Shown here in pieces: positions 1 through 11,525 of a DNA stretch of 64,000 nucleotides. This stretch comes from Dama dama (taxonomy: Eukaryota > Chordata > Mammalia > Artiodactyla > Cervidae). The translations under genes were made by a program, and so were the position numbers. Below the pieces are notes generated by a model. That model was not told the origin of the DNA. It worked only from the letters and a program-made list of their open reading frames with translations, and ran no database searches. The stretch covers positions 27,634,501 to 27,698,500 of the forward strand of contig NC_083689.1 in assembly GCF_033118175.1 (NCBI RefSeq). Direction: 5' to 3'. The stretch's first letter is position 1. Each line of letters opens with the position of its first letter.

Positions 1-2032
1 TGGTGGAAGAGACTGGGAGAAGAGTTTTTAAGACAGCTCCCATAATGGTTCTTAGCTATTCTATAACAGTATCCCCTTTTCCTGAATTGCAGAGGCCCTT
101 CAGAAAGATCAAAGAATGGGAGTTATACTGTAGCCCTAGAGATTCAGGAAATGGTCAGGCTTGATGTTAACATGGAGAAGTGATGTAGTGTTTGTGGATT
201 ATCTTCAGAAGGAATTGGTGCTTTATGAGATCCTGCTGCACATTTTATACCATCAGCTCTCAGCTGAAGGACAGAGCATGTTCCTGTTTCATTAAGAGTC
301 AAGAAATAAGAACCCGCATTTGCCAGAGGGAAAGTGATAAAAGGAATAGAGGAAACACATTTCATTTTTCAAATCTGTTAACAGTGACGGGAGATGAAAA
401 ATATCCATAAAACTACTTAACATGCCCTTTTAAACGTAAATTATCAAAAGGTAGCATACCTAACAGAGGACCACACATGGAAAGAGAATATATAAAAGGA
501 AACTGTAGCCTCTTACTAATAAGTCAATTTTGCTTTAAAGGTCCTTTGAATGTTTAAGTCATAGAACTTGTTTTTGACTATTTCTCACTAGTATTGACTA
601 TCTGGTCGGGTGAGAATAGATTACAAACAGGCTACTGCACATGGGACACTTTGGTTTCTACTTAACTGTTTCTTTGGTTTATAACTTGCAATGATTCTCT
701 TGGAAAAATGAAAAGCTTCCTGATTCTGAAACAGAATAGGTTTTGTAATGCAGATGACTGCATCTTGGACAAGGAATAAGCAAGTGTATGCTCAGAGATA
801 AAATGAAAAATAGTGCCTTTAATGAAACCTTTTAAGCCTGCTCTAAAGCTCAGTATTTGAAAGGCAGCATTATCATCAAGGAGGAATTCAAATGTTGTTA
901 ATATGCATAAATATACATTGAAGACAGTCATCAAAATTCCACTGAGAGACAAATGCTTCTAAAATAAGTATTGCCAATATGGTCTCTCATAATTTACTCT
1001 CAAGCATCAGTGTGTATGCTTTGGCATATTCTTTTAAACTGGCAAATGAAGCAGTTTTATAAAACTGAAAATGCCATGCCAAGGTATATTTTTCACTTTT
1101 AATGACCTCTTTTAAAGCAATTACATGATACTGTATTTTTCTTACTGGCATGCAAAATGAGCAAGGTTTATATTTTAAAATGATATTATTATGCCTTGTC
1201 ATGAAGAAAAGGGTTTAATATGCACATGGAATGATTCTTATAAGTACCTCCCATTATCTTTTAAACTAAAATTTTACCTGTGAAAATTTGTAGTCTCAAA
1301 GAGAGAACATACATAAAATTTAAGTAGCTCACTACCTTTTATTCTAAAGGTTTTTTCTTCCAGCATTTTATTAGAAACACATGTATGTCTGAGTTTGGTA
1401 CATATATTTGAAACATTTCTCAAAAACATACATAATTGCAGAGATGATGATCTTGTCTTTTCATAAATTTTAGCTGTAAAATAGTAATATCTGATACACT
1501 CTGAAATTTCACCTTGGTACTTCTATTCAATGCTGTATTAAGTTATATTTAACTATGTTTTAAAGTTGAGATTCTTGAATAGTCTTTAAAAAGAAGTATA
1601 ACCCATTTAAGAATGAAGGCTTTTTGAATCAAAGATTAAACTATACAAAGATCAAAGACTACAAAATGATAGTAAGGAGGTGCTGGCAATAATCCACAAA
1701 GAACACATCTTCAAATATTATTTGAGAGGTAAACTTTTCTCTTGAAAATTGGAAATTAATCCTTTCTCGATGGGCAAGGGTTATCAGAGATTTAGGGAAC
1801 ATATTGGGGAAAATATACAGTTTATCTCAGATAATGTGCATGAAGTAGAAACTTAAAGAGAGAAAGGAGCAGGGTTACTAGTGAAATGGGCAAGCTGAGT
1901 TTCAATGTCTATGACTAAAAATAACCCTTTGTTAAAGGCTTACAGAAGGGCAAAGATCACCAGGGTTTTAATACTGATGAATTCAGTTGCCCTGCTCTGG
2001 AGCTAACTATGGATCTCCTCAAGAAAAATGAA
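1..2032. other. Intergenic, no gene recognised
   Basis: AT-rich sequence with no open frame above about 100 codons, no splice-framed exon and no repeat family I can name with confidence. Confidence 0.5.
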
Positions 2033-2425
2033 GATATTAAAGAATCCTTGCATTCCTGGGATAAAGCCCACTTGGTCATGGTGTACAATTTTTTTAATAT
2101 GTTGTTGGATTCTGTTTGCTAGAATTTTGTTAAGGATTTTTGCATCTGTGTTCATCAGTGATATTGGCCTGTAGTTTTCTTTTTTTGTGGCATCTTTGTA
2201 TGGTTTTGGAATTAGGGTGATGGTGGCCTCATAGAATGAGTTTGGAAGTTTACCTTCTTCTGCAATCTTCTGGAAGAGTTTGAGTAAGACAGGTGTTAAC
2301 TCTTCTCTAAATTTTTGGTAGAATTCAGCTGTGAAGCCATCTGGTCCTGGGCTTTTGTTTGCTGGAAGATTTCTGCTTACAGTTTCGATTTCCTTGCTTG
2401 TGATGGCTCTGTTAAGATTGAAAAA
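2033..2425 (-). mobile_element. L1 ORF2 fragment (reverse transcriptase region)
   Basis: The plus strand is the reverse complement of L1 ORF2 reverse-transcriptase sequence (the stretch around GGATAAAGCCCACTTGGTC, then TCTGGTCCTGGGCTTTTG). Truncated at both ends; reading frames broken. Confidence 0.8.
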
Positions 2426-2454
2426 ATGATGAGTGTTGTCATACTCAATTTAAA

Positions 2455-2481
2455 AAGAACTAGATGTGGCATCTAGTTCTT
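2455..2481. repeat. Perfect 12-bp inverted repeat with 3-bp loop
   Basis: AAGAACTAGATG at 2455-2466, TGG, then CATCTAGTTCTT at 2470-2481. It lies at the left edge of the inverted L1 piece that follows. Confidence 0.85.
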
Positions 2482-2510
2482 GTTTTGATTTGCATTTCCC
2501 TAATGACTTA

Positions 2511-2784
2511 GAGAAGGCAATGGCACCCCACTCCAGTCCTCTTGCCTGGAAAATCCCATGGACGGAGGAGCCTGGTGGGCTGCAGTCCATGGGGTCGCTA
2601 AGAGTCGGACACGACTGAGCGACTTCACTTTCCCTTTTCACTTTCAAGCATTGGAGAAGGAAATGGCAACCCACTCCAATGTTCTTGCCTGGAGAATCCC
2701 AGGGACGGGGGAGCCTGGTGGGCTGCCGTCTATGGGGTCGCACAGAGTCGGACACGACTGAAGCGACTTAGCAGCAGCAGCAGC
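2511..2784 (+). mobile_element. Bov-A2 SINE, full-length dimer
   Basis: Two related Bov-A units (from GAGAAGGCAATGGCACCCCA and from GGAGAAGGAAATGGCAACCC), each ending in the GTCGGACACGACTGA motif, with an (AGC)n tail. A short target-site duplication AATGACT lies at 2502-2508 and 2785-2791. Inserted in L1 sequence. Confidence 0.93.
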
Positions 2785-3354
2785 AATGACTAATGATGCT
2801 GAGCATCTTCTCATGTGCTCATTAGCTATTTGTACACTTTACTATTTATTTAAATCATTCATCCATTTTCATTGGGTTGCCTTTTTTTTGTTGAGTTAAA
2901 TAATTCTTCATGTTTTGGGGGATAAACAGATGCTCATGAGGATGTGGAAAAGTTGGCATCTTCATACGTTGCTGATGGGAATGAAAAATGGTACTGCCTC
3001 TGTGGAAAATATTTTGACAGTTTCTTAAAAAAGTTAAACATAAGGTTATATAAACTAGCAATTCTACTCTTAGCTACATATCCAAGAGGATCAAAAACAA
3101 ATTAACACAAAAAACTAACATTCATAGCAGCATTAATCCCAATAGTCAAAAACACTGAAAACGACTCAATGCCTCTTAATGGATTAATGGATAAAAAAAT
3201 TATGTTCATTCAATGGAATATTATTCAACAATCAAAAGAATAAAGTACTGATTCATGTTACAAAATGTATGAACTTTGAAAGCATTATGCTAAGTGAAAG
3301 TAGCCAGACAAAACAGGTCACACATTATATACTTACATTCATATGAAATACCAG

Positions 3355-3398
3355 AATAGGCAAATACACAAAGAAAGTGGACTGTGTATTTGCCTATT
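3355..3398. repeat. Perfect 16-bp inverted repeat with 12-bp loop
   Basis: AATAGGCAAATACACA at 3355-3370 and TGTGTATTTGCCTATT at 3383-3398. It directly abuts the left end of a Bov-tA SINE. Confidence 0.9.
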
Positions 3399-3590
3399 GA
3401 ACTTCCCTGGTGGCTTAGCTGGTAAAGAATCTGCCTGCAATGTGGGAGACCTGGGCTCGATCCCTGGGTTGGGAAGGTCCCCTGGAGAAAGGAATGGCTA
3501 CCCACTCCCAGTATTCAGGCCTGGAGAATTCCATGGACTAGGTAGTCCATGAGGAAGCAAAGAGTCGGACATGACTGAGTGACTTTCAAT
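3399..3590 (+). mobile_element. Bov-tA SINE
   Basis: Begins with the tRNA-Glu-like head ACTTCCCTGGTGGCTTAGCT, followed by the Bov-A part ending AGAGTCGGACATGACTGAGT. It lies between two copies of a segment of about 41 bp (3338-3378 and 3599-3640), unusually long for a target-site duplication. Confidence 0.9.
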
Positions 3591-3837
3591 TCACTTCATT
3601 CATATGAAATAACCAGAATAGCTAAATACACAAAGAAAGTAGATTATAGGTGGTGAGAAAATGGAGGAAATTAGGAGTGACTGCTAACAGGTACAAGATA
3701 TTTTGGGGGGTGGTGATGAAAATGTTCTGAAATTAGCTGGTGGTAATGACTGTACCATGTTATATCAAACCCACTGAATTATACATTTTAAAATTGTGTC
3801 TTTTATGTTCCATGAATTATATCTCAATAAGCAATGA

Positions 3838-4984
3838 ACTACAGTCATAAAAGTAGAGATTGGTACCTAACTGGCATCTAATTGAAAGTGAACTTAGCAC
3901 ATCTCTGAGAGATTGATACACCAGAAGCACAGCTCCTATCTAGTTTAGATTCCACAGAGATATTCCCATTACAGCAGTTACTGAATGTAGAAATGAGTTG
4001 TAAGGACAGGACTTCATTGCTGACAATACTAATCAGGAATTCAGGTATAATACTGCCAAAGGAAAAGAAAAAAAAAAAAAAAACAACACTCCTGCAAAGC
4101 AGCCACTCTTTCACTTACTGAGAAGAGAATCGGTAAAAAGAGATAATTCTTATTTTGATTTTTAAAAAATATGTAAAGTTCTATACAACTTTTTTCTGAT
4201 TTACAAGGCTTAATTCAGTGTTTTGAATATTTTCAATAAAGCTGTTGTCAAGATTTCCTAGCAACTCAGTTCTTTTCATTAGGATCGCATTTCTGAAATC
4301 AAGCTCTCTGAATTGTTTTCTCTGAAAATGTAAACAAGTAATGTGAAAAGACACAAAAAGTATGCCTATGTGGAGTTGGGGGCAATTCTGTGGTCAGGTA
4401 AATTAGGGGACATTGCCTAGTCTAACATTTTCTAAGAGAATCAACAAACTTCTTATTATCATATTAAGACTTTAGAAAGTCCTGTAAGAATCGACATAAC
4501 ACAAGATGAAAACAAACCTCTTCAGATTTAACTCAGCATTTCCCAAGTTTATTTGCCATCTCACCATTTCTCAAGGAATTTGATTAAAATCTTATTGCTG
4601 TCCTTTGAATATAGTTTGATGAAGAACTTGGTTAGAGCCTCGCTGTTCTCTACTTCTAAGTCAGAGATAAACCTCTAGCTTTGGTTAGACGTTTTGGACA
4701 AACAAAATGCATCCTGTTGTTTTTCACTTTAGGACTGTGTTTGGTGCAACCTGGATTCACAGTTGGTGTTTATTAGCTAAAACACATGGTCTCTGACCTC
4801 ATCAATAGTGTGGTCTTTATATACAAAGGACAGTATTACTTTCAAAGCATGTGTACCATAGCAGAGAGGTGTGTTATTTCTGCAAACATTTTAAAGGAAT
4901 ATAGCTGCATTTAATAATATATTCAGTCAAAGTCAACTTTTAGAATTCACCCTACAGTGTTAGAATTGATTACAAAAAAAACCC
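3838..4984. other. Intergenic, no gene recognised
   Basis: AT-rich; contains a poly(A) run near 4070-4083. No named repeat or exon seen. Confidence 0.45.
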
Positions 4985-5862
4985 TTAATACCTCACATGC
5001 ATAGGAAAAATGCTCAAAATCACTAACAACCAAGGAAATGTAAATCAAAACCAATGAGCTATCATCTCAAATCTGTCAGAATGGCTATTCTCAAAAAGAC
5101 CACAAATAATAAACACTGGTGAGGATGTGGAGAAAAGGGGACCCTCGTTTTGATACATTGTTGGTGGGAACGTAAACTGGCAAAGCCATTATAGAAAACA
5201 GTATGGAATTTTTTTCAAAAAACTAAAAGTAGAACTAACATGTGATCCAGCAATTCCACTTCTGGGTATATATCTGAAGAAAATGAAAACACTAAATTAA
5301 AAAGATATATATACCCAATATTCACAGAAGCATTATTTACGATACTCAAGTTATGAAAGCAAACTAAATGTCCATCAACAGATGCATAGATAAAAATGTG
5401 GTATATTTATACAATGGAATACTACTCAGTCAGAAAAAAGAGTGAAATTTTACCATTTGCAAAAATGTGGATGGACCTGGAGAATACGATGCTAAGTGGA
5501 CTAAGTCAGAGAAAGACAAATGGTATATGTTATTACTTATATGTAAAATCTAAAGAATAAAATATAAAAATATAAATAAACAGAAATAGACTCACAGATA
5601 CAGAGAACAAAGTAGTGGTTACCAGTGGGAAGAGGAATGGGAGAGGGGGCAAGATAGGGGTAGGGGGTTAAGAGGTACAAACTACTATGTATAAAATAAG
5701 TAACAGGCAAGGATATATTGTACAGCACAGGGAATATAGCCAATATTTTATAATAACTTTAAGTGAAGTCTAATCTATAAAAATATTGAATCATTTTTTT
5801 GTACATCTGAAGCTAATATTGTAAATCAATTATACTTCAATAAAAACGAACTATTCGAAAAA
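4985..5862 (+). mobile_element. Old L1, ORF2 C-terminal part and 3' UTR
   Basis: Contains the familiar ORF2 landmarks GATCCAGCAATTCCACTTCT, CCATCAACAGATG and ATGGAATACTACTCAG, ending with CAATTATACTTCAATAAAAA. Frames are broken by many stops. Confidence 0.85.
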
Positions 5863-5889
5863 CAATACTTAGAAAAAGTGGTGTACATG

Positions 5890-6575
5890 AGACTTTTTGA
5901 AAACTGGGGTAGAGTTGCTTTACAATGTTGCATTAGTTTCTGCCGCACAATGACGTGAATCAGCCACATGTACACTTATGTCCCCTCCCACCTCCCCCAT
6001 CCCACCCATCTGTACCTGGTGCTGGGAAAACTGAAGAGCTACATGTAAAAGAATGCAATCAGAACACTCTCTAACACCGTACACAAAAGTAAATTCAAAT
6101 GGATTAAAGACCTAGATGTAAGACTGAACACTGTAAAACTCTTAGAGGGGAACATAGACAGAACACTCTTTGACATAAATCACAGCAAGATCTTTTTTCA
6201 CCCACCTCCTGGAGTAATGAAAATATTGGGGGAAAAAAAAGGACCTAATGGAACTTTAAAGTTTTGCACAGAAAAGGAGACCATAAACAAAATGAAAAGA
6301 CAACACTGAGAATGGGAGAAAGCATTCGCAAATGAAGCAACTGACAAGAGATTAACCTCCAAAATATACAAATATCTCATGCAGCTCAATATAAAAAAAA
6401 AAAACAAACAACCCAATCAAAAAGTGGGCAGAAGACTTCTCCAAGGAAGACATACAGACACTGAAGAGGTACATGAAAATATGCTCAAAATCACTAATTA
6501 TTAAAGACATGTAGAATAAAACCATCATGAGGTATCACTTCACACTGGTCATAATACTTATCCTTAAAAAAATCT
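5890..6575 (-). mobile_element. L1 fragment with inverted 5' part
   Basis: 5890-6017 is L1 3'-UTR sequence in minus orientation (TTTACAATGTTGCATTAGTTTC ... CCCCTCCCACCTCCCCCATC). 6018-6575 is ORF2 sequence in plus orientation (from GGTGCTGGGAAAACTG). The arrangement fits twin priming followed by decay; no target-site duplication was found. Confidence 0.65.
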
Positions 6576-6591
6576 ATGTGACACTTTAATA

Positions 6592-7070
6592 CAGGTATGT
6601 CTCAGAGATATTTCAAGTGAGGTTTCAGACCACTGCAATAAAGTAAGCATCACAATTAAGCAAGTGATATAAATTTTTTGATTTCCCGATGCATATAAGA
6701 GCTATTTTTTTTTTACTATATTGTAATCTATTAAGTGTAAAATAGAATTATATCTTAAAAATGATATAGATACCTTACTTTAAAAACAACTTTATTGCTA
6801 AAAAATGCTAAGCATCATTTGAAACTTCAGCAAGTCCTAATAAAGATCTCTGATCACAGATCACCATAACAAACATAGTAATAATGAAAAAGCTTGAAAT
6901 ATCACAGAAATTAACAAAATGTGACACAGACACCCAAAGTGAACAAATATTATTGGAAAAATGACGTTGATGGCCTTATGTGACTCATGGTTGCCACAAA
7001 CCTTCACTTAGTAAAACCCACAACATCTGCAGAGCTCAAAAAATCTAAGCACAATAAAATGAGATGCCTG
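6592..7070. mobile_element. Tigger1-related DNA transposon, internally deleted
   Basis: Begins CAGGTATGTCTCAGAGAT and ends ...GATGCCTG with the TA target duplication (6590-6591 and 7071-7072). Both ends resemble the two ends of the Tc1/mariner-type (pogo) element Tigger1. At about 480 bp it lacks nearly all of the transposase, so it was moved by another copy's enzyme. Confidence 0.85.
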
Positions 7071-7072
7071 TA

Positions 7073-8949
7073 TAGCTTGCTACACTTAGGGACCCTAAGT
7101 GGACTTGAACAGAGAATTTTTTAGGACAAGTCTTTGTGGCCAAAGTTAGTAAAGTTTGTTCATTACTGTCATCATTTATTGAAAACATAGCAAGTGTGGA
7201 AAATAAATTATCAAGTTCCAGCTTGCAATGAACTAAAAATTATAATTTATAAGCTCTGCGAAATACTGTTAAGATTTTTACGCTAATTACTATTTTTTCC
7301 CACAAATATGCCTGACTATTCAACTTCAGCTCTAACCTTATACTTTAGGCAGTCCAAGTTTAATAACATGTGACACCTGCCCTCAGGATCTGATAGTCTA
7401 AGGGAAAATCAGACAGGTGAAGCCTTGATGATGGAAGAATATGTCTGATGCTATACTAGCATTATGTTCCTCTAAAGCAGGAGGAAGTTTGGGAAACTTC
7501 CTGGAATAAGTGACACTTGAACAAGAGTTTTAAAGAATTTGTAACACTTAAGAAAGGTATTCAAAAAGGCAAAGGAACTTTCAGGCAAAGTAAATGAGAA
7601 TGAATGATGTGTATAAATGAGAGTGAATTAAGTATATAAATGGGAGTGAAAGAATGTAAAAATACAAAGTGAGCTTGGTTAACTGCTAGTAATTGTGTAT
7701 GGCTTGGGGAAGGGTACACATCCAGGATGGACAGGGCAAAGTGAGAAATACCTTCATCAGTAGCAGGAAGGCGACAACCTGTTTGGAGATGAGTACCTGG
7801 AAAGAAAGAGCATGTGGAAGAAGAACAATTGAAAGGCTCTTACAATAATGTAAGAACTAAGTAGCCGAGAGAATGGAGAAGATAAAGTGCACAGTACAAG
7901 AGAAACAGAATCTGCAGTGTTGGGTGCTTGTGTGGCTAGGACTGGAATGGTGTTATGGAAAGAAAATGGAAAGCTTCTAGGACACTTCACTGGCCTCTAG
8001 TTTGGACCTCTGTTGTTCTTCACTGAGAGGGAGAACAAGGAGAGAAGCAGGTCTGCAGAATAAAATACTTTGGTGTTAATCACACGGTATAAGGAGACTA
8101 TAAGCAAGACATTCTTGTCAGATAACATCAAAAAATAAGACAATATTGGGAAACAGGTCACAAGGCGAATGGTGGGCACCGTAGACTGGCTTGTCATGAG
8201 GAAGCTGGCTTCCTTCTGAAATGCTCTCTTACACTGCAACGGCTGGAAACTCCACGCTGCGTTTTCCTCACCTCTTGCAGGAAATCAGAGGGTATCAGAA
8301 ATGAATTTGATTTTGCTCCTCAGATAAACTCATATGAAAGTCAGATTCAAAACCAGGAGGGAAAGTCCAGGCTTGATCTGGTTTTGATGATCCAGGACCT
8401 GGCAGACGCGGCATAGTTCTGGAGACCAGAAACAACTCTTGATTCTACAGCTTGTGGATTATAATGGTTGTGGCAGGACTCTTAATGGCTATAGGCTGTT
8501 TTGCTATCTTTTCCCTAGAAGTTTAGCTTACAGTCTATTTCTTCAGTTTGTCTAACCATTCTAGAAGAGTGGTGAAAATTTCCCTTTTAGACTAAGTCAG
8601 ATAATGTGTTTCTGAAACAATGCACTTCTCAGTAACAGGGATGTCTCTAGGTCACAGATTTCTCCAGGAAATGGAAATTTGGGTTACCTTACCTGGAAAG
8701 AATTTGTATGAACATGAAATGAGAAGAAAGTGGCCCATGGCTGACCATGGCAAAACCATTTTCATCTGTGGTTATTTGATGAGAAATGAAGCTGAATCTT
8801 TGTTAGACCTAGAAGCTATTGCAATGAACTGTTTGGGTGAGAGGGAAGAATACAGACACTGGATGTAGGGTGAGGCTCTCTGCTTCTAACTGTACTAGGG
8901 AAGAATGAAAATAACAACCTCATAGTTTAAAGTTCTCAGTACAATGCAC
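7073..8949. other. Intergenic, no gene recognised
   Basis: 7370-7600 resembles an old mammalian repeat I cannot name. An 82-codon open frame at 8620-8868 (plus strand) has no recognisable domain and no splice support; I do not call it a gene. Confidence 0.4.
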
Positions 8950-9144
8950 AGTGAGAGAAGTGAAAGTTGCTCAGTGGTATCCAACTCTTTGTGACCCCAT
9001 GGACGGTAGCCCGCCAGGTTCCTCTCATGGAATTTTCTAGGCAAGGATACTGGAGTGGGTTGCCATTTCCTCCTCCAGAGGATTGAACTTGGGTCTCCTG
9101 CATTGCAGGTAGATTCTTTACCATCTGAGCCACCAGGGAAGCCT
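8950..9144 (-). mobile_element. Bov-tA SINE
   Basis: Reverse complement of Bov-tA: starts with TTGCTCAGTGGTATCCAACTC, ends with CTGAGCCACCAGGGAAGCCT (the tRNA-like head). Confidence 0.92.
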
Positions 9145-9597
9145 GAAAGGATCTCTTATTGTTTGCTACAAAGGGTAGTGTAGCTGAAAATCAGCAATGG
9201 AGTTTAATATTGTGGGATGTTAAATTACAGTGTAGAACAATGATATTGAATGAGGGGGAAGGAATTTTGGCTGGATAGGAATGAATGTGAGCTCTCAGGC
9301 CTTACAACTCCACTGGGGCACTTGTGTTTCCAGCTATGATGGAATTTAGCAGACCATTTATCCTGTGGAGAATACTTAGAAAGCCAATTACTAGATTGCT
9401 CTAAAATAAAAAATCATCTGTTTGAAGGTATGAGAATGTTTCTAGGCAACCAGACTATGGGAAACAAGATCATAAAGTGAAGGGACCGTGGATGGGTGGG
9501 CTGAACTCTGCTTTCCCCTCAAGGTATTTGACAATTCTTTTCTGTGGAGTATTGACAGGGAAACTAGATGGAGACCTACAGATAAGAAGTAGAGACA

Positions 9598-10083
9598 AAA
9601 CAGAAAAAGAGACACAGATGTACAGAACAGACTTTTAGACTCTGTGGGAGAAGGCGAGGGTGGGATGTTCAGAGAGAACAGCATTGAAACAAGTATACTG
9701 TCAAGGGTGAAACAGACCACCAGCCCAGGTTGGTTGCATGAGACAAGTGCTCAGGGCTGGTGCACTGGGAAGACCCAGAGGGATGGGGTGGGGAGGGAGG
9801 TGGGAGGGGGGATCGGGATGGGGAACACATGTAAATCCATGGCTGATTCATGTCAATGTATGGCAAAAACCACTACAATATTGTAAAGTAATTAGCCTCC
9901 AATGAATAAAAATAAATGGAAAAAAAATAATAAAAAAATCTATAAATAGTACCCAACCCAATATTCTCACAGAGTTGTAAAGAAAAATGTAATTTTTCAA
10001 GATATTTCATGAACAGTAAAGTGTCCTATAGTCACATTATTTTATTAAAATTGATTTTAATTTAAAAAATAAATTAAAAAAAA
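9598..10083 (+). mobile_element. Short L1 3' end with apparent 3' transduction
   Basis: 9598-9938 is the L1 3' UTR (AACAGAAAAAGAGACACAGA ... G-rich tract ... TGAATAAAAATAAATGG) with a first A-rich tail at about 9905-9938. About 115 bp of unrelated sequence follow, then a second A-rich tail (about 10056-10083). The perfect 14-bp target-site duplication AAGAAGTAGAGACA (9584-9597 and 10084-10097) encloses all of it, so everything arrived in one insertion. Confidence 0.88.
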
Positions 10084-10419
10084 AAGAAGTAGAGACACCA
10101 GCAGAGCTTTTGGCAACTGCACAGTTCCAGCAAGACAAAAACTGGATGTAGAACAATGAAGATCCTGAAGAAAAGAGAGGCAGGGGGATGAGAGCCCTGC
10201 CCTTGAAGGGGTTTCTCCTCAAAGCACTTGCACAGAGATGGAGACTAAGAAACCACACTGGAAGTCACTGCAAAGGAGAACAGACTTTAAGGAGTCTTAC
10301 CAAAAAATACCAAAAGTTAGGGTAAGTGCCCACTTAAGAGGCATGTCCGTTTCACCTGGATTCCAGACTTAATCTCAACGCCACTAAATAAGAGCTGTAC
10401 TGCATTAAGATAATTAGGA

Positions 10420-10965
10420 TCAATCACCCAGTCAACATATGTACATAACCAAAAAGGAAGATGTATCTGAATATAAAAATAACCCCTGCAAAGTTAAAAA
10501 AAAAAAGAGAGAGAGAGAATGCAAAAACAAGTGGGTTGGAAACTTGATCAGATACTTCATATACAAGACAAACATAGTGGGAATACACATTGTAAAAATG
10601 TGTCATTTATTAGATATCATAGAAATGCAAATTTAAATCACAAGAAGATGCTGTACAAACTCACTAGAAGGGCGAAAATGAAAAGGGCAGACCATACGAA
10701 ATATTAGCAAGAAAAGGATGCTACAAAAACTTTCATACAAGATTTCCTTTGCCTGTAGAATTGTAAATGGGTTACAAAAGGCATATTCTGTGACCAAGTG
10801 ATTCTATTTTTTGGTACATATCTAACAGCTGCACATATATTAACCAAAACACATAACAGATAGTCATGGAAGCATTAACAGTAATAATAATTTTGGAGAC
10901 AATCCAAATATCTTCAAATAATACAGGTCTAAATAAATTGTAGCATACTTATAAAATACTTCGCA
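10420..10965 (+). mobile_element. Very old L1 ORF2 fragment
   Basis: Diverged ORF2 C-terminal landmarks in order (AGAAATGCAAATTTAAATCACA, GAATTGTAAATGGGT, TGACCAAGTGATTCTA). Heavily decayed. Confidence 0.6.
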
Positions 10966-10969
10966 GTAT

Positions 10970-11178
10970 TACTTCTCAACCGGCAGTGATTTTGGTCCCC
11001 AGGAACAGCTGGCAATATCTGAAAGAATTTTAATTGTCACATCTGATAGGAGTGCCAATGGCATTTACTGGGGAGAATCCAGACCACTGCTAAGCCTCTG
11101 ACTTTACACAGGGTGGCCCTCACCACAAAGAACCGTCTGGTCCAAAATGTCGGTAGTGCTGAGGTTGAGGAATCCTAC
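10970..11178 (+). mobile_element. MER5A-like hAT (Charlie) DNA transposon relic
   Basis: Matches the MER5A pattern in order: TTCTCAACCGGCAGTGATTT, TGGCAATATCTG, TAATTGTCACATCTG, AAAATGTCGGTAGTGCTGAG and GTTGAGGAATCCT at the end. Confidence 0.85.
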
Positions 11179-11189
11179 CTATTATTTTC

Positions 11190-11525
11190 TATAAAACCAT
11201 AAATTACTATGAACTGTTACAAACTACCACCGAGGCAGTGGCTGAAACAGCACAAAATTATTCTCTTACAGTTTTGCAGAAGTCTGACACAGGATGAATG
11301 AGCTGAAACCAGGTGTTGGGAGGGCTGGATTCCTTGCAGGAGGCTCTACGGGAGAATCTCTTTACTCGTCTTTTGAGGATATCCATATTTCATACCTTAT
11401 CTCCTGGCTCCTGGACCACTTCCTTCATCTCAAAGGGAGAAAATCCAGCCTCAGCTGGGTCCTTCTCACAGATTCTTCTCATGACTACCTTGAGTTCACC
11501 TGGATGATCTAGAATGCTCTTCCTA
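11190..11525 (+). repeat. Ancient mammalian interspersed repeat, family not assigned
   Basis: Diverged copy of a widespread mammalian repeat recognised by ACAAACTACCACC ... TTCTCTTACAGTTTTGCAGAAGTC ... TTGGGAGGGCTGGATTCC. I recognise the text but not the family name. Confidence 0.5.

Larger units (their letters stand above)
2478..3837 (+). mobile_element. Old L1 with inverted 5' part, interrupted by two SINEs
   Basis: 2478-2925 (outside the Bov-A2) is minus-orientation ORF2 sequence; 2926-3837 is plus-orientation ORF2 C-terminal and 3' sequence. Reverse-complementing the left part makes it adjoin the right part in L1 order, the pattern of twin priming. A Bov-A2 (2511-2784) and a Bov-tA (about 3399-3590) inserted later. 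Confidence 0.7.

Noticed and set aside
2450..2761. Overlapping open frames of 67 and 101 codons on both strands
   Set aside because: They are translations of the Bov-A2 SINE.
8950..9144. tRNA-Glu-like sequence in Bov-tA elements as a real tRNA gene
   Set aside because: The tRNA-like heads are diverged, continue directly into the SINE body and lack a tRNA 3' end; the same holds for all Bov-tA and CHR copies.
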